From Marifrigoribacter sp965178585 (GTDB taxonomy: Bacteria; Bacteroidota; Bacteroidia; Flavobacteriales; Flavobacteriaceae), in assembly GCA_965178585.1 (NCBI GenBank), contig OZ238267.1:2356001-2420000 (forward strand): 64,000 bases of DNA, written 5' to 3'. Positions 1 to 8,564 of this stretch are shown in pieces (positions within the stretch are counted from its first letter, which is position 1; each line of letters opens with the position of its first letter). The translations under genes and the position numbers were made by a program. The notes beneath the pieces are model-generated. The model was given only the letters and a program-made list of their open reading frames with translations. It ran no database searches and had not been told where the DNA came from.

Positions 1-131
1 AGAAAAGCGTATAAAGGAATAAATGTAAATTTATTTGTTATTACTTGCCAAAGTAAATCCCAAGGCTCACTTCCTAGACTATTTAAATAAACAAATAGTT
101 CTGTATCATATTTTAATAATTCTTCAATCAT
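1..131 (-). CDS. PAP2-family phosphatase, N-terminus only (runs off left edge)
   Basis: Only the first 43 codons are inside the window, starting MIEELLKYDTELFVYLNSLG and followed by EPWDLLWQVITNKF and a hydrophobic stretch. This opening is typical of flavobacterial membrane PAP2/undecaprenyl-diphosphatase-like enzymes, which dephosphorylate lipid phosphates; the catalytic motifs lie outside the window, so the family call is inferred from the N-terminus. The ATG overlaps the end of the preceding 76-aa gene by 8 bases (ATGATTGA), which suggests translational coupling as the last visible gene of a minus-strand operon. Confidence 0.6.
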   Translation of the reverse strand, partial: MIEELLKYDTELFVYLNSLGSEPWDLLWQVITNKFTFIPLYAF

Positions 132-354
132 TCTCGTACGTATCTACTTCTCTATCATAGAATTCACTTGCTTCTTTAATAGCATTTTCGGTTTCTTTTT
201 CTAATTCTAATTGATCATCTTTATCAAATTCTTCTAACCATTCTACCTCATCATCTTGAAGATTTATAATAAAACGAGGAAATTCAGTATGGATAACAAA
301 TATTGCTTCTGGATAATCAGTGTTATCTCCTAATATGAATTTTGGAAGTGTCAT
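124..354 (-). CDS. Small acidic conserved hypothetical protein, 76 aa
   Basis: I do not recognise a named domain. The protein has no signal peptide or membrane segment. It has a hydrophobic N-terminal half (FILGDNTDYPEAIFVIHTEF) and a strongly acidic, Glu/Asp-rich C-terminal half that is probably helical, so it looks like a small soluble cytoplasmic protein. Its ATG overlaps the stop of the upstream YhhN-type gene by 4 bases (ATGA), and its own stop overlaps the next gene start by 8 bases. This tight packing supports it being a real gene co-translated with its membrane-protein neighbours. Confidence 0.7.
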   Translation of the reverse strand: MTLPKFILGDNTDYPEAIFVIHTEFPRFIINLQDDEVEWLEEFDKDDQLELEKETENAIKEASEFYDREVDTYEND

Positions 355-1004
355 GATTCTTGATTTAATTTAAGCACAAATCTACAAATTAAATATTGAG
401 CAAAAACATAAGTCATCATAATCATTAATGGATAAAATGATTGTTTTTTATGAAATAAATTTAACGCCAGGATGGTATCAGATGAAATAAATATTAGAAC
501 ACCTACAACTAATAATAAAGAGTTCTTTGTTTTAGATTGCAAAAACAAAATCAGGGAAACTACACCAAAAGATGAAATAGTTAAAGCATATACTATAACA
601 GGAATGCGCATAGAGCCAAGTCCATCATATAAAACATTCATTAAAACAAAGAATAAAGTAATAAAGGGAACACTAGCTATAATTAATTCTTTTGGCCTTA
701 TTTTTTTAATAATTTTTAGTACCATAATTATGTAAAAAATATGCGCAATTAAAAAACAGATTAAGCCTAATATAAAATATAATTCTCCAGTTCCCAATAA
801 AAAAACATCACCTAAAAAACTGAATAATAACCCTAAAACAAAATGCCTATTGAGTTTTTTAGTATTTGAATAATAATACCAAAACAAAGTCACCATTAAC
901 ATTGGCTTTGCAAAATTAATCATTGTTTGCTTTTCTAAATAAATTCCAAAAAAATCTATTAAACAAAACAAGATAAAAGCAATAAGAGGTACTATTTTAT
1001 TCAT
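351..1004 (-). CDS. YhhN/TMEM86-family membrane protein (lysoplasmalogenase-like)
   Basis: The protein is almost entirely hydrophobic with about eight predicted membrane segments. It carries family-typical patches such as FAKPMLMVTLFWYY near the N-terminus and FLGDVFLLG in the middle, as in the YhhN family, whose animal members (TMEM86) hydrolyse the vinyl-ether bond of lysoplasmalogens. Bacterial function is not settled. I place the start at the ATG at 1004 (MNKIVPLIAF, 217 aa) rather than an upstream in-frame codon, because it gives an 8-base ATGAATAA overlap with the MATE gene, matching the other junctions of this operon. Activity on a particular lipid is inference. Confidence 0.8.
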   Translation of the reverse strand: MNKIVPLIAFILFCLIDFFGIYLEKQTMINFAKPMLMVTLFWYYYSNTKKLNRHFVLGLLFSFLGDVFLLGTGELYFILGLICFLIAHIFYIIMVLKIIKKIRPKELIIASVPFITLFFVLMNVLYDGLGSMRIPVIVYALTISSFGVVSLILFLQSKTKNSLLLVVGVLIFISSDTILALNLFHKKQSFYPLMIMMTYVFAQYLICRFVLKLNQES

Positions 1005-2388
1005 TTTGAATTGAAGTATTTTGAACAATTAATTTATTGGATAAGTAATTAAACCTTATAAATAGAAGTATTCCTGAAGCTGTAAGCCCAGCCAAGAGTC
1101 CTATCCATATACCAGCACTTTTATAATCGGTATATAAACTCAAATAATAAGAAATAGGAAAACCAATGACCCAATAGGAAATAAAAGTAATAAACGTAGG
1201 GATTTTAACATCTTGCATTCCTCTTAATGCACCTAGAGCAACCACTTGAATGGTATCTGAAATTTGAAAAACAGCCGCAATCAGCAATAGTTTTGTAGCA
1301 ATACTAACAACTTCATAATTATCAACCATTTTTGTTGGGTCATTAAAATCTAAATACATTTTAGGGAAGACTCCACTAAAAACAAAAAATGAAATTGCAA
1401 AAATTACTGCAAATATAGTTGACATTAAAAAAATTGAAAATGCAATTCTTCTTAATTCTATAAATCGTTTTAATCCTTTTTGGTTTCCAACTCTAATCAT
1501 AGCTGCCACACTTAAGCCCATTGCTACCATAAACGTCATTGAAGATAGGTTTAAAGCTATTTGATTCGCTGCTTGTGGGTTTTTACCTAAAATTCCAGAA
1601 AGCCAAATTGCAGCAGTAAAAATACCTACTTCAAAAAACATTTGCATTGCTGATGGAAATCCTAAGTTGTACAACTTTTTAATCATTTTCTTAGACAAGA
1701 CAAATATCTTAATGTTTAAAACATATTCTCTTGTTTTATGATGTTGAGATAATAAATACCACAAATAGATAACCATTACCACCCTTGATACTAATGTCCC
1801 AATTGCTGCTCCAACTATTCCCAGTTCTGGGAAACCAAATTTTCCAAAAATGAATAAATAATTGAGTACTATATTAATAACATTAGCTATCAAGGTAGCA
1901 TACATAGGATATTTTGTCATTGACATACCATCACTAAATTGCTTAAAAGCCTGAAAAACAACTAAGGGTATTAAAGAAGCAGCTACTAAATTTAAATATG
2001 GAATTGCTAATTCAACAACTTCTTCTGGTTGTTTCATTAAATGCAAAATTGGTTCTGCTAAAAAGACTCCTAAAAATAAAAGGATACTTATTACGGTACA
2101 AAGAAAAAGGCCATGCTTAAAAGTAGATTTACCAGCTTCAAAATTTCCTTCTCCATCTGCTTCTGCTATTAATGGAGTTATTGCCGTTGAGAAACCTATA
2201 CCTAATGACATAGCAATGAACATAAAACTATTTGCTAGAGAAACAGCTGCTAATTCAGCTGTCCCTAATTGCCCCACCATAACATTATCTACAAAAGAAA
2301 CCAAGGTATGACCTAACATTCCTAAAATTACAGGATATGCTAATTTTAAGTTATAGTTAAATTCTTTTGTATAATCTGTTAAAGTCAA
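997..2388 (-). CDS. MATE-family multidrug/toxin exporter
   Basis: This is a 463-residue polytopic inner-membrane protein with about 12 membrane segments arranged as two related halves, the usual size and plan for NorM-type MATE transporters. These couple Na+ or H+ entry to export of cationic drugs or metabolites. Family signatures include the N-terminal PVILGMLGHTLVSFVDNVMV and GTAELAAVSLANS, and a repeat-half signature later in the protein. The start appears to be TTG at 2388, as no ATG precedes the first conserved helix. It is first in an operon with the YhhN protein, the acidic protein and PAP2. Substrate unknown. Confidence 0.9.
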   Translation of the reverse strand: MTLTDYTKEFNYNLKLAYPVILGMLGHTLVSFVDNVMVGQLGTAELAAVSLANSFMFIAMSLGIGFSTAITPLIAEADGEGNFEAGKSTFKHGLFLCTVISILLFLGVFLAEPILHLMKQPEEVVELAIPYLNLVAASLIPLVVFQAFKQFSDGMSMTKYPMYATLIANVINIVLNYLFIFGKFGFPELGIVGAAIGTLVSRVVMVIYLWYLLSQHHKTREYVLNIKIFVLSKKMIKKLYNLGFPSAMQMFFEVGIFTAAIWLSGILGKNPQAANQIALNLSSMTFMVAMGLSVAAMIRVGNQKGLKRFIELRRIAFSIFLMSTIFAVIFAISFFVFSGVFPKMYLDFNDPTKMVDNYEVVSIATKLLLIAAVFQISDTIQVVALGALRGMQDVKIPTFITFISYWVIGFPISYYLSLYTDYKSAGIWIGLLAGLTASGILLFIRFNYLSNKLIVQNTSIQNE

Positions 2389-2473
2389 ATAACAATATTT
2401 AGCTGGCTAAGGTAAAAAACACATTTAATATAAAAGAAAATGTTTTCTATATTTAGGCATTAAATAATATAGT

Positions 2474-2929
2474 ATGAAATATAAAGCTAATACAGTTGAA
2501 GAATATATAGCTCAATTACCAGAGGAAAGAATTATTCCATTTAATAAACTACGAAAAACAATCATAGATAATCTACCCGAAGGATTTGAGGAGGGTTTGG
2601 GATATGGTATGCCTGCCTATTTTGTACCTCATTCAAAATATCCTGATGGTTATCATTGTGATCCAAAATTGCCACTACCGTTTATTAATATTGCTTCTCA
2701 AAAGAATTTTATAGCATTATATCATTCCGGAATTTATAGTGATCCAAATTTATTAGATTGGTTCACAACAGAATACCCCAAACATGTAAAGACAAAATTA
2801 GATATAGGTAAAAGTTGTATTCGATTTAAAAAAATAGATCAAATCCCATTTGATTTATTAGGTGAATTGGTTACCAAAATGACAGCAGATCAATGGATAG
2901 AAATATATGAAAGAAATATTAAAAACTAA
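2474..2929 (+). CDS. DUF1801 (YdhG-like) domain protein
   Basis: This is a 151-residue soluble protein with the DUF1801 pattern: an N-terminal helix VEEYIAQLPEERIIPFNKLR, then EGFEEGLGYGMPAYFVP, then a beta region with FINIASQKNFIALYHSGIY and a C-terminal CIRFKKIDQIPFDLL strand-helix. The fold is small and possibly ligand-binding; biochemical function is not known for the family. It is monocistronic, convergent with the SusCD locus, and followed by about 330 bases of intergenic DNA that includes a perfect bidirectional terminator. Confidence 0.8.
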   Translation: MKYKANTVEEYIAQLPEERIIPFNKLRKTIIDNLPEGFEEGLGYGMPAYFVPHSKYPDGYHCDPKLPLPFINIASQKNFIALYHSGIYSDPNLLDWFTTEYPKHVKTKLDIGKSCIRFKKIDQIPFDLLGELVTKMTADQWIEIYERNIKN

Positions 2930-3133
2930 AGATATCTAAAATTAGAAGCCTTTAATCATAACATAACAACTATCATTAATCTTATTAATTAATAGTTTTT
3001 AAAACAACCAATAAAAGTTTCAATAAATTGAGAGCTTATTCTTAACAAAACAACTTTTATTTATGATGAAACAAAAATTAAGAATACTTATTAAAACTTA
3101 ATTATTGATTGCGATATAAATAAACAAAAGATT

Positions 3134-3190
3134 ATGAACATCAAAGTTAACACCCATAATCACTTATCACTCCCGATTAAAAATTACTCA
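3134..3190 (+). repeat. Direct repeat copy A flanking the SusCDE cassette
   Basis: This segment matches 8504-8560 in the same orientation. It contains an identical 18-base core AGTTAACACCCATAATCA (3145-3162) and, ten bases on, CCCGATTAAAAATTACTC (3172-3189), a variant of a second block seen again at 8542-8559 and 10144-10161. By eye about 70 percent of the 57 positions agree. It is non-coding. Function is unknown; it may be a conserved regulatory or recombination element. Confidence 0.6.
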
Positions 3191-3200
3191 CAATAAAAAA

Positions 3201-3228
3201 GGCCATTTAGAATTAATTCTAAATGGCC
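3201..3228. terminator. Bidirectional intrinsic terminator (28-bp perfect palindrome)
   Basis: GGCCATTTAGAATT is followed directly by its exact reverse complement, preceded by six A and followed by five T. It therefore works as a U-tailed hairpin for both strands. It sits downstream of both the plus-strand DUF1801 gene and the minus-strand susC-susD-lipoprotein operon. Confidence 0.9.
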
Positions 3229-3258
3229 TTTTTGGCAGATTAATTTAATTATTATTTA

Positions 3259-3696
3259 TTAATCGTTAGTTTTCAACGCTATATTCATTCTTTGACCAGA
3301 AGCTATTTCTGAAGTTGATTCAAAAGCTAAAACTAAAGGAACATATTCGTTAGTAAGATTAATATTTAACGCTGTAAATACTAATACTCCAGAACGTTCA
3401 TTTGCTGGTATAACAACTGATGCATCAAATGAATAACTCTCAGGAGAAAGTTCAGATTCCTCTTCTACAACTATTACTTGAAATGTTCTTTCAGATGAAG
3501 AAGCATTTGAAACATAATATGTCAAAGGAAAATTAATCTCAGGATTACTTGCTGATAATGGCAACTCTAAAGTAGCCGCTATTGTGAATCCAATTACATC
3601 TTTATGATCAGCATTAATATCATCATAATTAGTTGAACAAGATGCTACAACTATTATAGTAAATATTAATGTAACTATTTTATATATTTTTTTCAT
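3259..3696 (-). CDS. SusE-position lipoprotein of SusCD operon, 145 aa
   Basis: This is the third gene of the susC-susD operon, 15 bases after susD. The N-terminus is a lipoprotein signal (IIVVASCSTNYDD, lipobox Cys near residue 20), so the mature protein should be tethered in the outer membrane or periplasm. The rest is a small all-beta domain (PLTYYVSNASSSERTFQVIVV and a later SGVLVFTALN strand) like the short N-terminal domain of proteins found downstream of SusD. Such partners usually bind the imported ligand at the cell surface, but the sequence gives no hint of which ligand. The exact DUF family is uncertain. Confidence 0.75.
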   Translation of the reverse strand: MKKIYKIVTLIFTIIVVASCSTNYDDINADHKDVIGFTIAATLELPLSASNPEINFPLTYYVSNASSSERTFQVIVVEEESELSPESYSFDASVVIPANERSGVLVFTALNINLTNEYVPLVLAFESTSEIASGQRMNIALKTND

Positions 3697-3711
3697 ATTT
3701 CAAATTTTAAA

Positions 3712-5127
3712 TTAATAACCTGCATTTTGCTGCAAGTTTGGATTTACATCTAATGATTCTTGAGCAATTGGAAGTTGGAATAAAAGACTTCCAGATTGTA
3801 ACGTTAGTACATCAGAAGGAGTTCCAGAACCATCTGCAATATCTCCAGCAATAGTCCTATTTATAGTAAGCCCCCATCTTTTAAGATCGAAAAAACGTTG
3901 GTATTCAAAAGCAAACTCTAATCTTCTCTCTAGACGTATAGCATCTCTTAAAGCAATACCTGTTTCACCATTAGGAGGTGTAAGGTATCTATTTTCTCTA
4001 ACCATATTTAATGCTGCTCTAGCTGGTATATCATTTCCTAAATTATAATATGCTTCCGCTTTATTTAAATATGCTTCAGCAGCTCGGAAAATCTTATAAT
4101 CTACTTCACCATTAAATACACCAGGTCTACCAAATAGTTTTTTTATACCATTATATTGTGTTCCTCCGTTTGATCCTTCAAATGTATATGCTTCTTTTCT
4201 TATATCATCATCTGCAAATAAATTATATAATTGAAATGAAGTTACATATTCAGGTATTATTGATGTCATAGGCCCTTGACTCCATGTAACACCAATACTA
4301 TTACCTAGAATTGGATCTACATTTGGGATATACATAAGTAACCCATCTTGGCTCGTATCTTCCCATACTCCTACTACATTATCTCTAGAAGCTACACTTA
4401 TAGTAACATCATTAGCAGCATTAATAGCATTTTGCCATTGTCCCATATAAAGATAAACTCTAGATAATAAAACATTAACAGCATCTGCTCCCATTCTTCC
4501 TACAGGGTTTGAATCATTAATTTTAGATTTTGCATCTACTAAATCATCTAATATCAAATTATAAGATTCACCTACAGAAAGCCGTGCTGGCTCAATATTA
4601 GGATCTGGTTCTAAAACATAGGCAACTCCAAGGCTTGAATTAGCATCACTAGATTGTGTTGGAATTTGCCCAAAATAAGTTACTAGGTTAAAATGTGCTA
4701 ATGCTCTCAAAGCTTTTGCTTCAGCTATGATATTATCTTTACTTTCACCTTCAAAATTCTGAACATAGTACAAAATTTGATTTGCTCTAAATATAAGTTC
4801 GTAAGCATTATTATAAGTTCCTAATAACGTTGAATTAGAATTGTACTCATAATCATGTAAAGTTCGTTTTGTAAAACGACCTGCTTGACATAAGGTCACA
4901 TTATCAGAAAGTACGTCTGGGACACTTAATGAAGTATCTCCATATAATCCCCCTAAAGTTAGTGCAGAATAAACTCCACGTATACCGTTTTCAAAATCTT
5001 GAGCAGTTACATATGCGTTTTCAGTAGCGAATTCATCATATGGTAACTGATCTAATTCATCTTGACAGGATACAAACAATCCTGTAAAGAAAACTATGAT
5101 TATTATTATTTTAAAGTATTTTTTCAT
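3712..5127 (-). CDS. susD: SusD/RagB-family outer-membrane nutrient-binding lipoprotein
   Basis: This 471-residue lipoprotein (signal ending LFVSC, then QDELDQLPYDEFATENAY) has the SusD architecture: an N-terminal SusD-like domain with TPR helices (for example AKALRALAHFNLVTYFGQIP near residue 140) and a C-terminal SusD_RagB domain containing AEAYLNKAEAYYNLGN and RLERRLEFAFEYQRFFDLKRWG. SusD proteins form the lid over the SusC barrel and capture oligosaccharides or peptides at the surface. It lies 17 bases after susC, so the pair should be co-expressed. At 471 residues it is toward the short end for the family. Substrate cannot be read from the sequence. Confidence 0.95.
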   Translation of the reverse strand: MKKYFKIIIIIVFFTGLFVSCQDELDQLPYDEFATENAYVTAQDFENGIRGVYSALTLGGLYGDTSLSVPDVLSDNVTLCQAGRFTKRTLHDYEYNSNSTLLGTYNNAYELIFRANQILYYVQNFEGESKDNIIAEAKALRALAHFNLVTYFGQIPTQSSDANSSLGVAYVLEPDPNIEPARLSVGESYNLILDDLVDAKSKINDSNPVGRMGADAVNVLLSRVYLYMGQWQNAINAANDVTISVASRDNVVGVWEDTSQDGLLMYIPNVDPILGNSIGVTWSQGPMTSIIPEYVTSFQLYNLFADDDIRKEAYTFEGSNGGTQYNGIKKLFGRPGVFNGEVDYKIFRAAEAYLNKAEAYYNLGNDIPARAALNMVRENRYLTPPNGETGIALRDAIRLERRLEFAFEYQRFFDLKRWGLTINRTIAGDIADGSGTPSDVLTLQSGSLLFQLPIAQESLDVNPNLQQNAGY

Positions 5128-5144
5128 TTTTCTTATTTTTTTGA

Positions 5145-8100
5145 TTAGAAACTTAAATCTACTCCAAATGAAACAGATTTTGTATTTGGATAACTATATA
5201 GAGTTGCCTCTCCTGGAGCAACGGTACTTGCGAAATTAATGGTTTCACCCGATGAAATACCTACTTCAGGATCTCCATAAAACTCTGTAAAAGTCAATAA
5301 ATTTTGTCCTTGAAGATATAGTCTTAGATTAGTAAAAGGTATTCTACTTAACGATTCGCTAGGGAATGTGTAAGAAAAAGTAAGGTTTCTCATTCTAATA
5401 TAATCACCTTTTTCTAAGAATCTATCAGAATTTACTGAATTAGCTTCATTTTGATAAATTGGACTTGGCTGTACATCCGTATCTCCTGGGTTTTGCCAAT
5501 AATTAAAAGCAGAAATTGCTTGATTATCATCAATATTAATACCATCTGAGTTTAAGTTTGAACGCACAAAGTTGTTAATCCAGTTTCCAGATTTAAAAAT
5601 AAAATCGGCTCTTAATCCCCAACCTTTATAAGTTAAATCTGTAAAGAATCCTCCTTCTTTATCTGCTATGGTAGATTTTCCTTGTAAGACTCTATTTTCT
5701 CCTTCAGGAAGATCATCTGCTCTGTAAACTTCACCGTCAGCTCCATAATACAATGGCGCTCCATTGGATGGATCTACACCAGCATATCGAACTAAATAAT
5801 GCTCATTAATCAATGCTCCTTCTCTAAATAAAATATTAAATGCATTACCAGGAATTACATCTTCACCATCTGGTAATGAAACAATTTCATGATCTAGGAA
5901 GAATATGTTTCCTCCAAGTGTCCATTTCCAATTTTCGTTTCTGATAACGTCTCCTTGTAATGAAAGTTCAAAACCTTTATTTTGAATTTCACCTAAATTT
6001 CCAAATACGGACCCTACTCCAGATTCACCGGATGCTGGTATAGCAAATAAAAGGTCTGTTGTATTTCTAATAAAATAATCGGCAACACCTCTTAATCTAT
6101 TATCGAACATATTAAATTCTAATCCAAAGTTAGCTGTAGCGGTAGTTTCCCATTTAAGCTCTGGATTTCCAATATTAGATGGGATAGTTGCAGATCCACC
6201 AGGATACGAACCAAAAGCTACATTATCCTGTGCAGCATAACGGGATATACCATCGCGATTACCAACTGTACCATAAGATACTCTTGGCTTTAAAAGATTT
6301 ATAAAATCTGCATTGAAGAAATCTTCTTTAGCTATATTCCAACCTAAACTTCCACTATAAAATAGTCCCCAACGATTATCTTTACCAAAATTTGAAGAAC
6401 CGTCATAACGAACTGATGCTGATGCTAAATATTTTTCTTTAAAATCATAATCTGCAAATAATCCATACGATACTAATGTTAATACATTTTTAGTCGTACT
6501 ACCTGCTGTAACTTGAGCAGCATTACTTTGAGTAGTTAATAATTCTGATGGGAATCCTATACTTCTTACTGAATAGCCATTATTTTCATTATAATTATAT
6601 TCAAATAATCCCATAACATTTAAATTATTCGTGTCTGTTGAAAGATTATAATTTAGTCGATTACTCATAGTCATGTCAAATCGATAAGCTCCTGTATCCA
6701 ATTTATTACCTGGATTATTTGGATCTCCAATAAGTGCATCTAATATTCCACCAGGTTTTGAATAACTTTCATTTCTTTGATTTAGACTGTTAATAGAAGT
6801 ATTAAATCCATAACTCCAATTGTCTGAAAACAGTATCTCTGCATCGACACTTGATAATAAGTTATTTTTAATTTCCTCTGCTGGTTCAGATAATAAAGCT
6901 CCCCTTACATTAAATGATGTGTGGGTTGGACTATAAATTGGATCACCATTTTCGTCTAATTCTGGGTTTCCATTTTCATCTAATACAAATTCTGTCTCGT
7001 AAGGGTTATAATCGTACATTGCTCTAAAAGGATTTTGCACATTATTTCTATCACGAGGTTCGTCACTTGTAGATCTTGAATAACCAACATTTACTCCTAG
7101 TTTTAACCAATCTTTTGCATCAAAATTTAAGTTCAGTCTTGTATTAATTCTTTCAAAACCATCAATTTGATCAATAATTCCTGTATTTCTATCATATCCT
7201 ACAGAAAAGAAATAATCCATTTTTTCTAAACCACCAGAGAATGATAAATTATTATTTTGCACGTAACCTTGCTTTAACATAAGGTCTTGCCAATCAGTTT
7301 CATTATCTAATAGAAATTGTCTTTCTGGGCTTCCGGGTTGAGTTGTAACTCCAGGTAAACTATTCGCAGCAGAAATTCCTAAGGCAGATAATTCTGCTTC
7401 ATATTGCATTTTCTGTTGAGCATTCATCACATCGAAATTAGGGTTTATCCTTTCAGTAAAACCAAATCGAGAGCTAAATCTTACCTGAGCGTCCTTATTT
7501 CTATCACCAGATTTCGTTGTTATAACAACAACACCATTTGCACCTCTTGAACCGTACCTTGAAGTAGTAGCTGCATCTTTAAGTATCGATAAATTTGCAA
7601 TATCTTGATTAGATATAGTTCCTAAATCTTCTTCTCGTACCACTGCTCCATCAACTATATATAATGGTGAAGATGCGCCGGAACTTAATGAACCCACACC
7701 TCTAATTCTTACAAAGGCTCCTTCTCCAGGCTTACCATTTGCTGCAGTTACTTGTACCCCTGCTGCTTTACCTTGTATTAAATTATCAATACTGGTAGAC
7801 GGAGCAAGTTGTGCAATTTCCTCAGCAGAAATAGAAACAACGGCAGAAGTTTGAACAGTTTTGTTCCTTCTTGAATAACCAGTAATTACTACTTCTTCAA
7901 GTACTGCTGTATCTTCTTGCATTTGAATACTTAAACTTGTCATGTTAGCTAAAACTGTTCGTTCAATAGTTTGATATCCAACAAAACTAAATACAATAAT
8001 TTTTGTTGCTTCTACATCTAGACTAAACATTCCGTCAAAATCTGTTTGTGTACCATTAGTTGTGCCTTTTTCAATAATGTTCACTCCCATTAGAACTTCA

Positions 8101-8204
8101 CCTGAAGTATCTGTTACAACTCCCGAAATTGGGTTTTCTTGAGCCATCAGAATAGTGACATTAAAAAACATAAGCATTAACCATTTTAAATAGGTTTTTT
8201 TCAT
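5145..8204 (-). CDS. susC: SusC/RagA TonB-linked outer-membrane transporter
   Basis: This is a 1019-residue protein with a signal peptide ending LMAQE, an N-terminal carboxypeptidase-regulatory-like domain (ISGVVTDTSGEVLMGVNI, residues about 27-100), then a TonB plug (VVITGYSRRNKTVQTSAVVS through VYIVDG-type strands and NGVVVITTKSG) and a long beta-barrel ending in aromatic FGVDLSF. It forms the TonB/ExbBD-energised channel with the adjacent SusD. No N-terminal secretin/TonB short domain typical of anti-sigma coupled transducers is evident, so control more likely comes from the adjacent membrane AraC regulator. The upstream region is 360 bases long and carries a poly-A15 tract and a direct repeat copy. 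Confidence 0.96.
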   Translation of the reverse strand: MKKTYLKWLMLMFFNVTILMAQENPISGVVTDTSGEVLMGVNIIEKGTTNGTQTDFDGMFSLDVEATKIIVFSFVGYQTIERTVLANMTSLSIQMQEDTAVLEEVVITGYSRRNKTVQTSAVVSISAEEIAQLAPSTSIDNLIQGKAAGVQVTAANGKPGEGAFVRIRGVGSLSSGASSPLYIVDGAVVREEDLGTISNQDIANLSILKDAATTSRYGSRGANGVVVITTKSGDRNKDAQVRFSSRFGFTERINPNFDVMNAQQKMQYEAELSALGISAANSLPGVTTQPGSPERQFLLDNETDWQDLMLKQGYVQNNNLSFSGGLEKMDYFFSVGYDRNTGIIDQIDGFERINTRLNLNFDAKDWLKLGVNVGYSRSTSDEPRDRNNVQNPFRAMYDYNPYETEFVLDENGNPELDENGDPIYSPTHTSFNVRGALLSEPAEEIKNNLLSSVDAEILFSDNWSYGFNTSINSLNQRNESYSKPGGILDALIGDPNNPGNKLDTGAYRFDMTMSNRLNYNLSTDTNNLNVMGLFEYNYNENNGYSVRSIGFPSELLTTQSNAAQVTAGSTTKNVLTLVSYGLFADYDFKEKYLASASVRYDGSSNFGKDNRWGLFYSGSLGWNIAKEDFFNADFINLLKPRVSYGTVGNRDGISRYAAQDNVAFGSYPGGSATIPSNIGNPELKWETTATANFGLEFNMFDNRLRGVADYFIRNTTDLLFAIPASGESGVGSVFGNLGEIQNKGFELSLQGDVIRNENWKWTLGGNIFFLDHEIVSLPDGEDVIPGNAFNILFREGALINEHYLVRYAGVDPSNGAPLYYGADGEVYRADDLPEGENRVLQGKSTIADKEGGFFTDLTYKGWGLRADFIFKSGNWINNFVRSNLNSDGINIDDNQAISAFNYWQNPGDTDVQPSPIYQNEANSVNSDRFLEKGDYIRMRNLTFSYTFPSESLSRIPFTNLRLYLQGQNLLTFTEFYGDPEVGISSGETINFASTVAPGEATLYSYPNTKSVSFGVDLSF

Positions 8205-8564
8205 ATTAAATAATTTAAGTTATTACATTTTTAGATTTATAATTTATTTAAAAACATCAAAAAAAGCCAGAAGCAAAAGTTTAGGCTAATTCAAAAAAAA
8301 TTTAGTTCAATTAATAACAAAGCTAAAGGGTATTCCAAAAAAATTACTTCCAGCTGTTTTTAAATGCTAATTAATTGTTAAAAATACAACAAAATATTTT
8401 TTTAAAGTTATGATAATTATGATTTTTCTCGTTTTATACAAAAAAAAAAAAAAAGCCATTAGAACATCTTAAATATTTGATTGTACTCTAAGAAAATAAA
8501 TATATGAATATCAATAGTTAACACCCATAATCATTAACTAAACCGATGAATACTTACTGAATAT
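8205..8564. other. Regulatory intergenic region between the AraC regulator and susC
   Basis: This 360-base non-coding region carries the susC promoter on the minus strand. A perfect TAnnTTTG box (TAGCTTTG, plus coordinates 8318-8325) and a weaker AACTTTTG nearer the gene (around 8272-8280) are the candidates; I see no clear TTTG at the -33 position. It also holds a run of 15 A (8440-8454) and repeat copy B (8504-8560) immediately after the regulator stop codon. Confidence 0.5.
8504..8560 (+). repeat. Direct repeat copy B, next to regulator stop codon
   Basis: It shares the identical 18-base core AGTTAACACCCATAATCA (8516-8533) and a second block ACCGATGAATACTTACTG (8542-8559) with copy A at 3134-3190. 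It ends 4 bases before the stop codon of the AraC-type regulator. The core half-sites TAGTTAA and TTAACTA on the minus strand could form a 7-bp stem. Copies A and B bracket the susC-susD-lipoprotein cassette. Confidence 0.6.

Larger units (their letters stand above)
2930..3258. other. Intergenic region between DUF1801 gene and SusCDE locus
   Basis: There is no credible coding frame in this 329-base AT-rich stretch. It contains two recognisable things, listed separately: copy A of an imperfect direct repeat (3134-3190) whose partner lies between the regulator and susC, and a perfect palindromic terminator (3201-3228). The first 200 bases show nothing I can assign. Confidence 0.7.
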
